DNA of 64,000 nucleotides from DASZUK01 sp963745595. Lineage in GTDB: Bacteria; Actinomycetota; Acidimicrobiia; Acidimicrobiales; RAAP-2. Positions 50,556-58,988 of the stretch are shown here, one piece after another. Under the pieces are notes generated by a model that saw nothing but the letters and a program-made list of their open reading frames with translations, was not told where the DNA came from and did not search any database. Location: the NCBI GenBank assembly GCA_963745595.1, contig CAVUYB010000015.1:186001-250000 (forward strand), in the 5' to 3' direction. The number at the start of each line of letters is the position of its first letter. Within the stretch, counting starts at the first letter, position 1. Made by a program: the position numbers and the translations under genes.

Positions 50556-51712
50556 CAGCCGGCCGCCGTATCCACGCGAGCGCCGTCGGCGCCGGTCGAC
50601 GGGTCGAGCACGCGGGCGAGCGATTCGACCGCGGCCCGCTGCTCGTCGGTCAGCGTCTTCGGCACGGACAGGTCGACCCGGACGAGCAGGTCGCCGGCTT
50701 TCGCGCCGTTCCGGCCGCTGCCGGCCGGCACGCCGCGGCCCTTCACCCGGAGGTTCGTCCCCGGCTGCGTGCCGGCCGGGACGCGCAGCGTCACCGGGTC
50801 CTCGAGGGTCGGCACGGTCACCGTCGTCCCGAGCGCGGCGTCGGCGAAGCTGATCGGGACCGTCAGCGTCAGGTTGCGGCCGCGGCGACCGAAGGTGGCG
50901 TCCTTCGAGACGCGGACGACGACGTACAGGTCGCCGGCCGGCGCCATGCCCTGACCGGGGGCGCCGCGGCCCTTGACGCGGATCCGCTGCCCGTCTTCGA
51001 CGCCGGCCGGGATGCGGACCTTGACCGTCCGGTTCCGCCGCTCGGTCCCGCTGCCGTGGCACGTCGGGCACGGCGTATCGACGAGCGTGCCGCGGCCGTT
51101 GCACTTCGGGCAGACGGTGCTCAGCGAGAACAGCCCCTGGTTGTCGTCGAGCGTGCCGCGGCCGCCGCAGCGATCGCAGGTGTGCGTGCCGGTGCCGGGC
51201 GCGGCGCCGGTGCCGTTGCAGGTGTGGCAGCGGACGTCCTCGGGCAGGTTCACCGACGTCGTCGCGCCCCGCACCGCATCGGTGAACGAGAGGTGCAGCT
51301 CCGCCTCGACGTCGGCCCCGCGCTGCGGGGCGCGAGCCCGCCGGCGGTTGCCGCGGCCGCCACCGAAGAGCCCACCGAACAGGTCGCCGAGGTCGCCCAT
51401 GTCCTCGGTCCGGAACGTCCCGCCGGCCCCGCCCGGTCCGCCACCCCCGAAACCGCCCGGCGTCCCGAAGCCGCCGGCCATCGGGCCGAGCCGACGGACG
51501 TCGTCGTACTCCTTACGCTGGTCGGCGTCGCCGAGGACGTCGTAGGCGGAGGCGATCTCCTTGAACCGGTCCTCCGACCCCGGGTTGGCATCCGGGTGGT
51601 ACTGCTTGGCCAGCTTCCGGTACGCCTTCGTGATCTCCTTGTCGGACGCGGTCGACGAGACACCGAGGACTTGGTAGTAGTCCTTCTCGAACCACTCGCG
51701 CTGCGGGGCCAC
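50555..51712 (-). CDS. dnaJ: Chaperone DnaJ
   Basis: The 385-residue co-chaperone begins with a J-domain (KDYYQVLGVSSTASDKEITK, YHPDANPGS with the HPD). A Gly/Phe-rich linker, four CxxCxGxG zinc repeats (CHTCNGTG, CDRCGGRG, CPKCNGRG, CPTCHGSG) and the C-terminal substrate domains (VRIPAGVEDGQRIRVKGRG) follow. The start is GTG 51712, two bases after the grpE stop. It activates DnaK ATP hydrolysis. Confidence 0.96.
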   Translation of the reverse strand: MAPQREWFEKDYYQVLGVSSTASDKEITKAYRKLAKQYHPDANPGSEDRFKEIASAYDVLGDADQRKEYDDVRRLGPMAGGFGTPGGFGGGGPGGAGGTFRTEDMGDLGDLFGGLFGGGRGNRRRARAPQRGADVEAELHLSFTDAVRGATTSVNLPEDVRCHTCNGTGAAPGTGTHTCDRCGGRGTLDDNQGLFSLSTVCPKCNGRGTLVDTPCPTCHGSGTERRNRTVKVRIPAGVEDGQRIRVKGRGAPGQGMAPAGDLYVVVRVSKDATFGRRGRNLTLTVPISFADAALGTTVTVPTLEDPVTLRVPAGTQPGTNLRVKGRGVPAGSGRNGAKAGDLLVRVDLSVPKTLTDEQRAAVESLARVLDPSTGADGARVDTAAG

Positions 51713-51713
51713 G

Positions 51714-52433
51714 TCAGCTCCGGACGCGGACCATCGCCGGGCGCAGAACCTGGCTCCGCCAGCGGTAGCCGGCCCGCATGACCTCGTCGACGGCCATCCC
51801 GCCGCCGGCGCCGGCCTCGGCCGGACCGTCCGATGGGACGCTGGCGACCGCGTCGTGGACGACCGGGTCGAACTCGACGTCGACCTCGTCGACCCGCACC
51901 AACCCCTCCTTGGCCAGGGCGTCGAGCAGCTGCTCGCGGGCCTGGAGCAGGGCACGTGCCTCCTCGGACACCGGCGCGTCCGGTCCGTCGGCGCCGCCCG
52001 GCGGGCCCGCCGGGCCCGGGGCGAGATGGGCACTAGCCAAATGGGTGTAGGCGAGGTCGAGGTTGTCGAGCACCGGCAGCAGCTTGCCGACGAGCGCGCC
52101 GGCCGCCCGGTCGGACTGCTCCTCCTGCTGGCGGGCGACCCGCTTGCGATAGTTGTCGAACTCCGCCTTCAGCCGCTGGAGGTCGGCGAGGTACTCGTCC
52201 CGCTCGGCGGCCAGGCCGGCCGCGTCGGTCAGGATCGTCCCGCCGCCCGGCGCCGACGTGGTCGCCGGCTCGCCATGGCCGCCCGGCCCACCGGCCGGAC
52301 GAGCCACCCCACTCCGATCAGATGGGGCGAACGGGTCGGGCGTGACGGTCGGGTCCCCATTTTCCGGCGGGACGGCCGGCGGCGGGGCGTTCGTCGACAC
52401 CTCCTCGTCGGGACGGGCAGACGGATCGGTCAC
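51714..52433 (-). CDS. grpE: Nucleotide exchange factor GrpE
   Basis: The 239-residue protein has an acidic/proline-rich disordered N-terminus (1-70). A long coiled-coil helix (LAAERDEYLADLQRLKAEFD, NYRKRVARQQEEQ) and a beta-domain ending VMRAGYRWRSQVLRPAMVRV follow. A Gly/Pro/Ala-rich insertion lies near 140-155. ATG overlaps the dnaK stop (ATGA). Confidence 0.94.
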   Translation of the reverse strand: MTDPSARPDEEVSTNAPPPAVPPENGDPTVTPDPFAPSDRSGVARPAGGPGGHGEPATTSAPGGGTILTDAAGLAAERDEYLADLQRLKAEFDNYRKRVARQQEEQSDRAAGALVGKLLPVLDNLDLAYTHLASAHLAPGPAGPPGGADGPDAPVSEEARALLQAREQLLDALAKEGLVRVDEVDVEFDPVVHDAVASVPSDGPAEAGAGGGMAVDEVMRAGYRWRSQVLRPAMVRVRS

Positions 52434-54274
52434 TGCTCGTCCACGATCTCGGCATCGACCACCTCGTCGTCGGACGGCTCGTCGGACGAACCGCCCCCGC
52501 CGTCGCCGTCAGCCGGGGCGGACGACTGGGCCGACTGCGACGCCTGCTCGTAGAGGCGCTGCGAGAAGCTCTGGCTGGCCGTGACCAACTTCTCGGTGGC
52601 CGACTTGATGGCCTCGATGTCGGTGCCGGAGAGCGCGTCCTTCACGCCCTGCAGCGCCCCCGAGACGTCCTCCTTCTCGGAGCCCTCGAACTTCTCGCCC
52701 TGCTCCCGGAGGAGCTTTTCGGTCTGGTACACGAGGGTGTCGGCGGTGTTGCGCACCTCAGCCTCCTCGCGCCGGCGCCGGTCGTCCTCGGCGTGGGACT
52801 CCGCGTCGTGGACCATCCGCTGGATGTCGTCCTTGGCCAGCGATGACTGGCCGGTGATCGTCATCGACTGCGTCTTGCCGGTCGCCTTGTCCTCCGCGCC
52901 CACGTGGACGATCCCGTTGGCGTCGATGTCGAACGTGACCTCGATCTGCGGGATGCCGCGCGGTGCCGGCGGCAGGTCGACGAGCTGGAACTTGCCGAGC
53001 GTCTTGTTGTAGCTCGCCATCTCCCGCTCGCCCTGGAGGACGTGGATCTCGACCGACGGCTGGTTGTCCTCGGCCGTCGTGAACACCTCCGACCGCTTCG
53101 TCGGGATCGTCGTGTTCCGCTCGATCAGTCGGTGCATGACACCGCCCTTCGTCTCGATGCCGAGGCTCAGCGGGGTCACGTCGAGCAGCAGGACGTCCTT
53201 GACCTCGCCCTTCAGCACGCCGGCCTGGACGGCCGCGCCGATGGCGACGACCTCGTCCGGGTTGACACCCTTGTGCGGCTCCTTGCCGGTCAGCGACTGG
53301 ACGAGCTCCTGGACCGCCGGGATGCGGGTCGACCCGCCGACCATGACGACGTGGTCGATGTCCGACGTCTTCAGCCCGGCGTCCTTGATCGCCGCGTCGA
53401 ACGGGCCCTTGCACGCGGCCACCAGATCGGCGGTCAGCTCGTTGAACTTGGCCCGGGTCAGCTTCAGGTCCAGGTGCTTCGGTCCCTCGGACGTCGCGGT
53501 GATGAACGGCAGGTTGATCTGCGTCTCCTGGACGCTCGACAGCTCGATCTTCGCCTTCTCGGCGGCCTCCTTGAGCCGCTGCATGGCCATCTTGTCGTTC
53601 GACAGGTCGACGCCCTCGGTGTCCTTGAACGACTTGACGAGCCAGTCCATGACGTTGTCGTCCCAGTCGTCGCCGCCGAGCTTCGTGTTGCCGGACGTCG
53701 ACTTCACCTCGAAGACGCCGTCACCGATCTCGAGCACCGACACGTCGAACGTCCCGCCGCCGAGGTCGAAGACGAGGACGGTCTGGTCCTTGTCCTCCTT
53801 GTCGAGCCCGTAGGCCAGGGCGGCCGCGGTCGGTTCGTTGATGATCCGGAGAACCTCGAGGCCGGCGATCTGCCCGGCTTCCTTCGTCGCGGTCCGCTGG
53901 GCGTCGTCGAAGTACGCCGGAACGGTGATGACCGCCTGGCTGACCGTGTCACCGATGTACGCCTCGGCGTCCCGCTTCAGCTTCCCGAGGATGCGGGCCG
54001 AGATCTCCTGCGCGGTGTAGTCCTTGCCGTCGATGTCGATCTTCCAGCTCGTCCCCATGTGCCGCTTGACCGAACGGATCGTCCGCTCCGGGTTGGTGAT
54101 CGCCTGACGCTTCGCCACCTCACCGACGAGCACTTCGCCGGTCTTCGAGAACCCGACCACCGACGGCGTCGTCCGGCCCCCCTCGGCGTTCGGGATCACC
54201 GTCGGCTCACCAGCTTCGAGCACGCTGACCACCGAGTTCGTCGTTCCCAGGTCGATTCCTACCGCCTTGGCCAT
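52430..54274 (-). CDS. dnaK: Chaperone DnaK (Hsp70)
   Basis: This 614-residue Hsp70 starts AKAVGIDLGTTNSVVSVLEA. The ATPase domain shows VLVFDLGGGTFDVSVLEIG, VGGSTRIPAVQELVQSLTG and NEPTAAALAYGLDKEDK. The substrate domain shows LGIETKGGVMHRLIERNTTI and ends in a Gly/Ser-rich tail with the acidic EIVDEQ motif. It is the first gene of dnaK-grpE-dnaJ-hspR-clpB; the promoter carries a HAIR-like site. Confidence 0.97.
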   Translation of the reverse strand: MAKAVGIDLGTTNSVVSVLEAGEPTVIPNAEGGRTTPSVVGFSKTGEVLVGEVAKRQAITNPERTIRSVKRHMGTSWKIDIDGKDYTAQEISARILGKLKRDAEAYIGDTVSQAVITVPAYFDDAQRTATKEAGQIAGLEVLRIINEPTAAALAYGLDKEDKDQTVLVFDLGGGTFDVSVLEIGDGVFEVKSTSGNTKLGGDDWDDNVMDWLVKSFKDTEGVDLSNDKMAMQRLKEAAEKAKIELSSVQETQINLPFITATSEGPKHLDLKLTRAKFNELTADLVAACKGPFDAAIKDAGLKTSDIDHVVMVGGSTRIPAVQELVQSLTGKEPHKGVNPDEVVAIGAAVQAGVLKGEVKDVLLLDVTPLSLGIETKGGVMHRLIERNTTIPTKRSEVFTTAEDNQPSVEIHVLQGEREMASYNKTLGKFQLVDLPPAPRGIPQIEVTFDIDANGIVHVGAEDKATGKTQSMTITGQSSLAKDDIQRMVHDAESHAEDDRRRREEAEVRNTADTLVYQTEKLLREQGEKFEGSEKEDVSGALQGVKDALSGTDIEAIKSATEKLVTASQSFSQRLYEQASQSAQSSAPADGDGGGGSSDEPSDDEVVDAEIVDEQ

Positions 54275-54359
54275 GTCGTTCCTGCCCTTCCTCGGGTTTT
54301 CTTCTGACTTCTCTGTCGGCTCGTGCCGGCCAGTCCTTGACCTTCTTGTTACGAGAGCC

Positions 54360-54391
54360 AGTGTAGCAAAGTTGAGTGTATTAGGCGCAAC
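54360..54391 (-). promoter_or_regulatory. dnaK promoter with HAIR-like HspR operator
   Basis: On the plus strand TTGAGT (54372-54377), seven bases, then GCGCAA (54385-54390) match the HAIR operator CTTGAGT-N7-ACTCAAG with the right spacing and one perfect half. A minus-strand -10 box TACACT (54365-54360) lies just downstream of the operator, so HspR bound here would block polymerase. A larger AAAGTTG / CAACTTT palindrome frames the site. The dnaK leader is about 80 nt. Confidence 0.65.
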
Positions 54392-54505
54392 TTTTTATTT
54401 CCGTTGGATTCATAGGGGTTGCCGAGCGCCTCCGGGTGGCGAGCGGTGGGACGACCGGCGCGACCGTTCGGCCCGGTGAGGTGGGCCGTTGGTACGCTGC
54501 GGGCC

Positions 54506-55261
54506 GTGCCCGACCTCGTCCTCCTCCGCCACGGCCAGTCGACGTGGAACGCGCTGAACCTGTTCACCGGTTGGCACGACGTCGACCTCAGCGAGCTCGG
54601 CGAGGCCGAGGCCGGCGACGCCGGGAAACTGTTGGCCGGCCAAGCCGACCTCGACCTCCGGGTCGTCCACACGTCCGTGCTCACCCGGGCCATCCGGACG
54701 GCCAACCTGGCGCTCGACACGGCCGGGCGGAGCTGGCTGCCGGTCCGTCGGCACTGGCGGCTGAACGAGCGCCACTACGGGGCCCTGCAGGGCAAGAACA
54801 AGAAGGAGACGGCCGAGCAGTTCGGGCCCGAGCAGGTGAAGATCTGGCGACGCAGCTACGACGTCCCGCCGCCGCCGCTGCCCGAGGGCGATCCTGAGCA
54901 CCCGGGCGGCGACCTGCGCTACCGGGAGGTGCCCCTGTCCGCCCTCCCGGCGACCGAGTGCCTGGCCGACGTCGTCCGGCGGACCGTCCCGTACTGGGAG
55001 GACGCCATCGTGCCCGACCTGCTCCGGGCCGCCGCCACCGGCGGCGGCGTGCTCGTCGTCGCCCACGGCAACAGCCTCCGGGCACTCCGCAAGCACATCG
55101 ACGGCATCGCGGACGCCGACATCGTCGACCTCGAGATCCCGACCGGGATCCCGTACCGCTATCGCCTGCGCGACGACCTCACCGTCGTCGACGCCGGGTA
55201 CCTCGGCGATCCCGAGGCGGCGGCCGCGGCGGCCGACGCGGTCGCCCGCCAAGCCGGCTGA
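54506..55261 (+). CDS. gpmA: 2,3-bisphosphoglycerate-dependent phosphoglycerate mutase
   Basis: The 251-residue enzyme interconverts 3- and 2-phosphoglycerate. It opens PDLVLLRHGQSTWNALNLFT with the phospho-His in RHG. WRLNERHYGALQGKNKKETA and the late VLVVAHGNSLRALRKHIDGI complete the site. GTG 54506 has TACGCT 7 nt upstream and no Shine-Dalgarno sequence, so a leaderless start is likely; the longer frame from 54419 is not conserved. Confidence 0.93.
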   Translation: MPDLVLLRHGQSTWNALNLFTGWHDVDLSELGEAEAGDAGKLLAGQADLDLRVVHTSVLTRAIRTANLALDTAGRSWLPVRRHWRLNERHYGALQGKNKKETAEQFGPEQVKIWRRSYDVPPPPLPEGDPEHPGGDLRYREVPLSALPATECLADVVRRTVPYWEDAIVPDLLRAAATGGGVLVVAHGNSLRALRKHIDGIADADIVDLEIPTGIPYRYRLRDDLTVVDAGYLGDPEAAAAAADAVARQAG

Positions 55262-55338
55262 GTTTCCAGCCGCGGATGGGGCCCCAACCCCACGGCGGCC
55301 GTCACATTGCGACCGGGTGCTGACCCGTAGACGCGGCG

Positions 55339-55368
55339 GGGCCGGGGCACCTCGCCGCACCCCGGCCC
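55339..55368. terminator. Convergent terminator hairpin 1
   Basis: GGGCCGGGG (55339-55347) pairs perfectly with CCCCGGCCC (55360-55368) across a 12-nt loop, after gpmA and facing glnK. Confidence 0.5.
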
Positions 55369-55411
55369 ACGCGCTCGTTGGCCGCCGGCGGAACCCGCCG
55401 ACCCGTCCCGG

Positions 55412-55439
55412 GCGGCCGAGACCTCCCGGTCTCGGCCGC
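55412..55439. terminator. Convergent terminator hairpin 2
   Basis: GCGGCCGAGACC (55412-55423) pairs with GGTCTCGGCCGC (55428-55439) as a perfect 12-bp stem with a 4-nt loop, eight bases from the glnK stop. It should end glnK transcription and probably that of gpmA from the other side. Confidence 0.65.
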
Positions 55440-55446
55440 TCAGCTC

Positions 55447-55785
55447 CTACAGGGCGTCGGTCCCCCGCTCACCGGTCCGCACCCGGACGACGGTCTCGAT
55501 CGGGAGCACCCAGACCTTCCCGTCGCCGATCTTCCCGGTCGCCGCCGAGCTGACGATGGCATCGACGACCTCGTCGACCTGGGCGTCGTCGACGACCACC
55601 TCGATCCGGATCTTCGGGACGAAGTCGACCTCGTACTCCGCGCCCCGGTAGACCTCGGTGTGGCCACGCTGGCGACCGAACCCCTGGGACTCGGTCAGGG
55701 TCATGCCCTGCACGCCGACGTTCTTCAGGACCTCCTTGACGTCGTCCAACTTGAACGGCTTGATCACCGCTACGACGAGTTTCAT
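55447..55785 (-). CDS. glnK: P-II nitrogen regulatory protein
   Basis: The 112-residue P-II protein senses 2-oxoglutarate, ATP and ADP. The sequence KLVVAVIKPFKLDDVKEVLK, the T-loop with GHTEVYRGAEYEVDFVPKI (Tyr51 modification site) and the second signature TGKIGDGKVWVLPIETVVRV are intact. The ATG follows GGAGAG. It lies directly downstream of amt, as in nitrogen-regulated actinobacterial operons, and should gate the transporter. Confidence 0.95.
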   Translation of the reverse strand: MKLVVAVIKPFKLDDVKEVLKNVGVQGMTLTESQGFGRQRGHTEVYRGAEYEVDFVPKIRIEVVVDDAQVDEVVDAIVSSAATGKIGDGKVWVLPIETVVRVRTGERGTDAL

Positions 55786-55817
55786 GGTGTGTCTCTCCTG
55801 AGTTCCGAGTGGACCGG

Positions 55818-57380
55818 TCAGCTATCTGCACCAGCGGGCGACGACCCACCTCCTGGTGGTGTACCAGACCCGCCGTGGGACTCGGATAGCCCGGCCATGG
55901 CGAACCCGCCGGTGCGGGAGACGAGCACCTCCTCGGGGAAGGCCTCCTCGTCGTGGATCGCCAGGTCACCGATCTCGAGAATCTCGTCCTTGTAGCGGAC
56001 GCCTCGGAGGACGATCTTGAGGAACCACATGATGATGAACGTCACCAGCGCCGACCATATGATGACCCACAAAGCGGCCCGGAACTGTTCCCAGAGCTGG
56101 TGCCACGATCCTGTGTACATCAGGCTCGTCACGCCGAACGGGGTACAGGTCTTGCCCCCGGTCGTATAGACCGCCTGACCGGTCGCCACGACTTGTCCGG
56201 AGGCGTTCAAGTGGCCGCAGCCGTACTCGACCATGTTCGGGTCGGCGAACAGTCCCACCATCATGCCGCCGAGGAAGCCGGCCATGCCGTGGGTGTAGAT
56301 GACGCCGAGGGCGTCGTCGACCTTGGAGAACGGCCGCACCTTCGAGAGGTAGTTCCAGGCGAACCACACGAAGGCGGTGGCGATCACCCCGACGAGGATC
56401 GCCCCCCAGCCGTTGACCCACCCGGCACTCGGCGTGATGGCCACCAGGCCGCAGATCATGCCGTTGACGGCACCCAGGAACGTCGGCTTCTTCGCCTTCG
56501 AGAACAGCCCGTCCATCGCCACCCACACCAACACGCCGGTGGCGGTGGCCAGGTTGGTGTTGACGATCGCCGCCGCCGCGTCGGTGCCGGCGTAGTACGG
56601 GTCACCACCGTTGAAGCCGTTCCAGCCCAGCCACAGGATGCCGGCACCGACGGCCGCCATCACGAGGTTGTTGGGGATGGCGTTCTTTCTATCTCGGGCC
56701 AGTCTCGGCCCGAGCACCCACGCCGCCACGAAACCGGAGACACCGGCCGACATGTGGATCACGTAACCACCGGAGAAGTCGACCGCCCCTTCCTGGGCGA
56801 AGTACCCGCCGCCCCAGAGCAGGAAGGCATCCACGCAGTAGACGAACGTCGACCACAGCGGCACGAGCAGGCACCAGGCGCTGAACTTGATCCGTCCGAG
56901 CACACTGCCCAGGAAGAGCAGCGGGGTGATAGCCGCGAAGACGAACTGGAAGTACGCCAGGGAATCGGTCGAGAAGTGGAACGGGATGACCGTGTTCGCT
57001 GCCGACTTGGCTTGCGCCAACTGATTGCTCGCGTTCGTGATCTGCCCGGGCTTGCCGATGAAGTTGTCCCAGAAGTGGCTCCACCACCCGACCCCGGTGA
57101 GCTGGGTTGGCACCCCGTTCTTCACCCCGCCGCCGAGCGACGTGGCGCCGAAGCCGAGCTTGAACTCCCACAGCACCCACGCCACCATGACCAGCGAGAA
57201 GCCGGCGAACATCATCGCCAGCACGTTCACCGCCCACTTCTTCGGGACGATCGACGCGTAGAGGACCGCCAGGCCCGGCAGGCTCATCAGCCCGACGAAC
57301 GTGGCCGCCGTCATCTGCCACGTATTGTCGCCCGTGTTCAGCCAACTCGGGTACGGCACTTGACTCAAGGCTGCCAGCAC
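55818..57380 (-). CDS. amt: Ammonium transporter
   Basis: This 520-residue Amt/Mep channel has eleven membrane helices, from MTAATFVGLMSLPGLAVLYA to LVTFIIMWFLKIVL. Conserved pieces are DFSGGYVIHMSAGVSGFVAA, LWLGWNGFNGG and THGMAGFLGGMMVGLF with the pore histidine. A Thr/Gly/Cys segment near 410-430 is a species-specific loop. The C-terminal tail carries the cytoplasmic residues that contact P-II. GTG 57380 follows GAGGAGAGG. A GlnR-like box lies about 130-170 bp upstream. Confidence 0.95.
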   Translation of the reverse strand: MLAALSQVPYPSWLNTGDNTWQMTAATFVGLMSLPGLAVLYASIVPKKWAVNVLAMMFAGFSLVMVAWVLWEFKLGFGATSLGGGVKNGVPTQLTGVGWWSHFWDNFIGKPGQITNASNQLAQAKSAANTVIPFHFSTDSLAYFQFVFAAITPLLFLGSVLGRIKFSAWCLLVPLWSTFVYCVDAFLLWGGGYFAQEGAVDFSGGYVIHMSAGVSGFVAAWVLGPRLARDRKNAIPNNLVMAAVGAGILWLGWNGFNGGDPYYAGTDAAAAIVNTNLATATGVLVWVAMDGLFSKAKKPTFLGAVNGMICGLVAITPSAGWVNGWGAILVGVIATAFVWFAWNYLSKVRPFSKVDDALGVIYTHGMAGFLGGMMVGLFADPNMVEYGCGHLNASGQVVATGQAVYTTGGKTCTPFGVTSLMYTGSWHQLWEQFRAALWVIIWSALVTFIIMWFLKIVLRGVRYKDEILEIGDLAIHDEEAFPEEVLVSRTGGFAMAGLSESHGGSGTPPGGGSSPAGADS

Positions 57381-57511
57381 TCGGCCCTCTCCTCTCAGTG
57401 ATCGACGGTGCGATCGGTCCTTCGCCTACCCGGCCGACCGCCGGTCCGCGCCATACGGGCGCAGCCGAAGTCGACCGGGCTTCTTGCTGGGGGGAAGCAT
57501 GCCGGGCGGCG

Positions 57512-57549
57512 GTTTCCGCTCCGTCACACCCGTGTTACGGGAGCGTGAA
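57512..57549 (-). promoter_or_regulatory. GlnR-like box upstream of amt-glnK
   Basis: On the minus strand four half-sites lie exactly 11 bp apart: TTCAC (57549-57545), GTAAC (57538-57534), GTGAC (57527-57523) and GAAAC (57516-57512). This is the a-b-a-b layout (gTnAC-n6-GnnAC repeated) of actinobacterial GlnR operators, which activate amtB under nitrogen limitation. It lies 132-169 bp before the amt start. Confidence 0.65.
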
Positions 57550-57629
57550 CTGGAACTGGGATCTCGCTGACCCGTCTCGCGGCGACGGACCTCCGCTACG
57601 ATCCCCCGATCGTCGACGACCACACTCCA

Positions 57630-58193
57630 GTGACCGCCCACGCGCCGGACGAAGGCGACCACCCACCGGACGCCGCCCACCCGGAGGACGCCGACCGGGT
57701 CGCGACGCTCCGCGGCGCCGGCGTCGGAACGGTCAACGGCCGGCGGCTCGGCACGATCGTCGTCGGGCTCTGCCTCGTCGTCGTGGCGGTCCTGGCGATC
57801 GCTTTCTTCGTCGCCGGCGTCCACAAGAACGACCAGACGACCCGACTCCGCCAGCACGGTGTGCCGGTGACGATCACCGTCACGAGCTGTGTCGGCCAGC
57901 TCGGTGGCAGCGGCAGCAACGCGGCGGGCTACACGTGCCAGGGCACCTACGGGCTCGACGGCCACCGGTACACGGAGCCGGTCCCCGGCACCACACTCCA
58001 CCCGCCCGGCTCGACGCTGAGCGGCGTCGCCCTCCCGGGAGACCCCACGCTCGTCACGACGGCGGCCATCCTCGCGACGGAGCACCCCTCGGACGGCGTG
58101 TTCATCCTGCCCGCCGTCCTCTTGGCCGTCCTCGTCGTGGGGGTCGTCGGCCTCGTCGTCTGGCGACGTCGGACCGGGACCAAACCGGCCTAG
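57630..58193 (+). CDS. Two-helix membrane protein, DUF3592-like
   Basis: The 187-residue protein has an acidic N-terminus, a membrane helix (about 45-65, IVVGLCLVVVAVLAIAFFVA), an extracytoplasmic domain with two cysteines (TSCVGQLG and YTCQGTYG) and a C-terminal helix (about 157-178) before a basic end. The HGVPVTITVTSCVG opening is like DUF3592 repeats. The function is unknown. GTG 57630 is used; the TACGAT at 57599-57604 may be its -10. It is convergent with the next gene, six bases away. Confidence 0.6.
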   Translation: MTAHAPDEGDHPPDAAHPEDADRVATLRGAGVGTVNGRRLGTIVVGLCLVVVAVLAIAFFVAGVHKNDQTTRLRQHGVPVTITVTSCVGQLGGSGSNAAGYTCQGTYGLDGHRYTEPVPGTTLHPPGSTLSGVALPGDPTLVTTAAILATEHPSDGVFILPAVLLAVLVVGVVGLVVWRRRTGTKPA

Positions 58194-58199
58194 GGCTCC

Positions 58200-58832
58200 T
58201 CAGGACTCGGGGGCCTGGCGACCCTTGGGGCGCGCCGACGGCGGGGTGTAGCGCTTGCTCGCCATCGGTGCTGTCCCGGAACCGCCGGTGCCGCGCGTCC
58301 GACCGCCGGTCGCCTCCTTGAGGTCCCGCTGGGCCCGGTACGCCCGGACGAGGTACCACGCACCGACGAGGACGAACGGCACGCCGAACCCCCACCAGTG
58401 CAGGTTGAAGATGGCCAAGCCGTAGAGCGCGGTCAGCACGCCCATGAACAGCCGCTTGCGGAACCACGCCGCCACCATCAAGAGCACGCAGAGGACGAGC
58501 AGGACGAGCAGCAGCTCGTGGTAGACGGCCACCGACGTGTACTTCGGGTTCGTCGCGCCGTTCTTCAGGAACTGGACCGGGTCTTCGCCGACGTCGGCGT
58601 GGATGACGAGGAAGGCGATGAGCGCACCGACCGGCGCGGCGAGCAGCCCGATGAGCCGTTCCTTGTCGTTGGCGAACCGGTTGGCGTCCTCGAGCTCCTC
58701 GACCGACGGCTTCGGGGCGACCGGGGCCGGCGAGGCGTCGGCCGGGGCCGGCTTGAGGACCAATCGGCTGAGCCGCTGGCGGAACGTGGGGACGTCGTCG
58801 GACGCGCCGGATGTCCGGGGGGCGCTGGGCAC
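58200..58832 (-). CDS. Conserved membrane protein of unknown function
   Basis: The 210-residue protein has four helices: IGLLAAPVGALIAFLVIHA (about 60-78), ELLLVLLVLCVLLMVAAWF, LFMGVLTALYGLAIFNLHWW and FVLVGAWYLVRAY, and a basic disordered C-terminus. The GTG start has TAGCCT 6 nt upstream and no Shine-Dalgarno sequence. I do not recognise a functional family; the layout resembles small actinobacterial membrane proteins sometimes linked to cell-envelope stress. Confidence 0.6.
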   Translation of the reverse strand: MPSAPRTSGASDDVPTFRQRLSRLVLKPAPADASPAPVAPKPSVEELEDANRFANDKERLIGLLAAPVGALIAFLVIHADVGEDPVQFLKNGATNPKYTSVAVYHELLLVLLVLCVLLMVAAWFRKRLFMGVLTALYGLAIFNLHWWGFGVPFVLVGAWYLVRAYRAQRDLKEATGGRTRGTGGSGTAPMASKRYTPPSARPKGRQAPES

Positions 58833-58988
58833 GGGGAAAGGCTAGCGCGGGCCTGGCCCTGCCGGCCTGGCCGGAGCCGCTCGTAACCGAGCGTTCACGA
58901 TCCCGGCCCGACCCCGATCGGGCCCCTGAACCGCCGACCAGGACGGTTGGCCGGGCACGCCGGTCAAGCGCTCGATACCCTTTTACCC

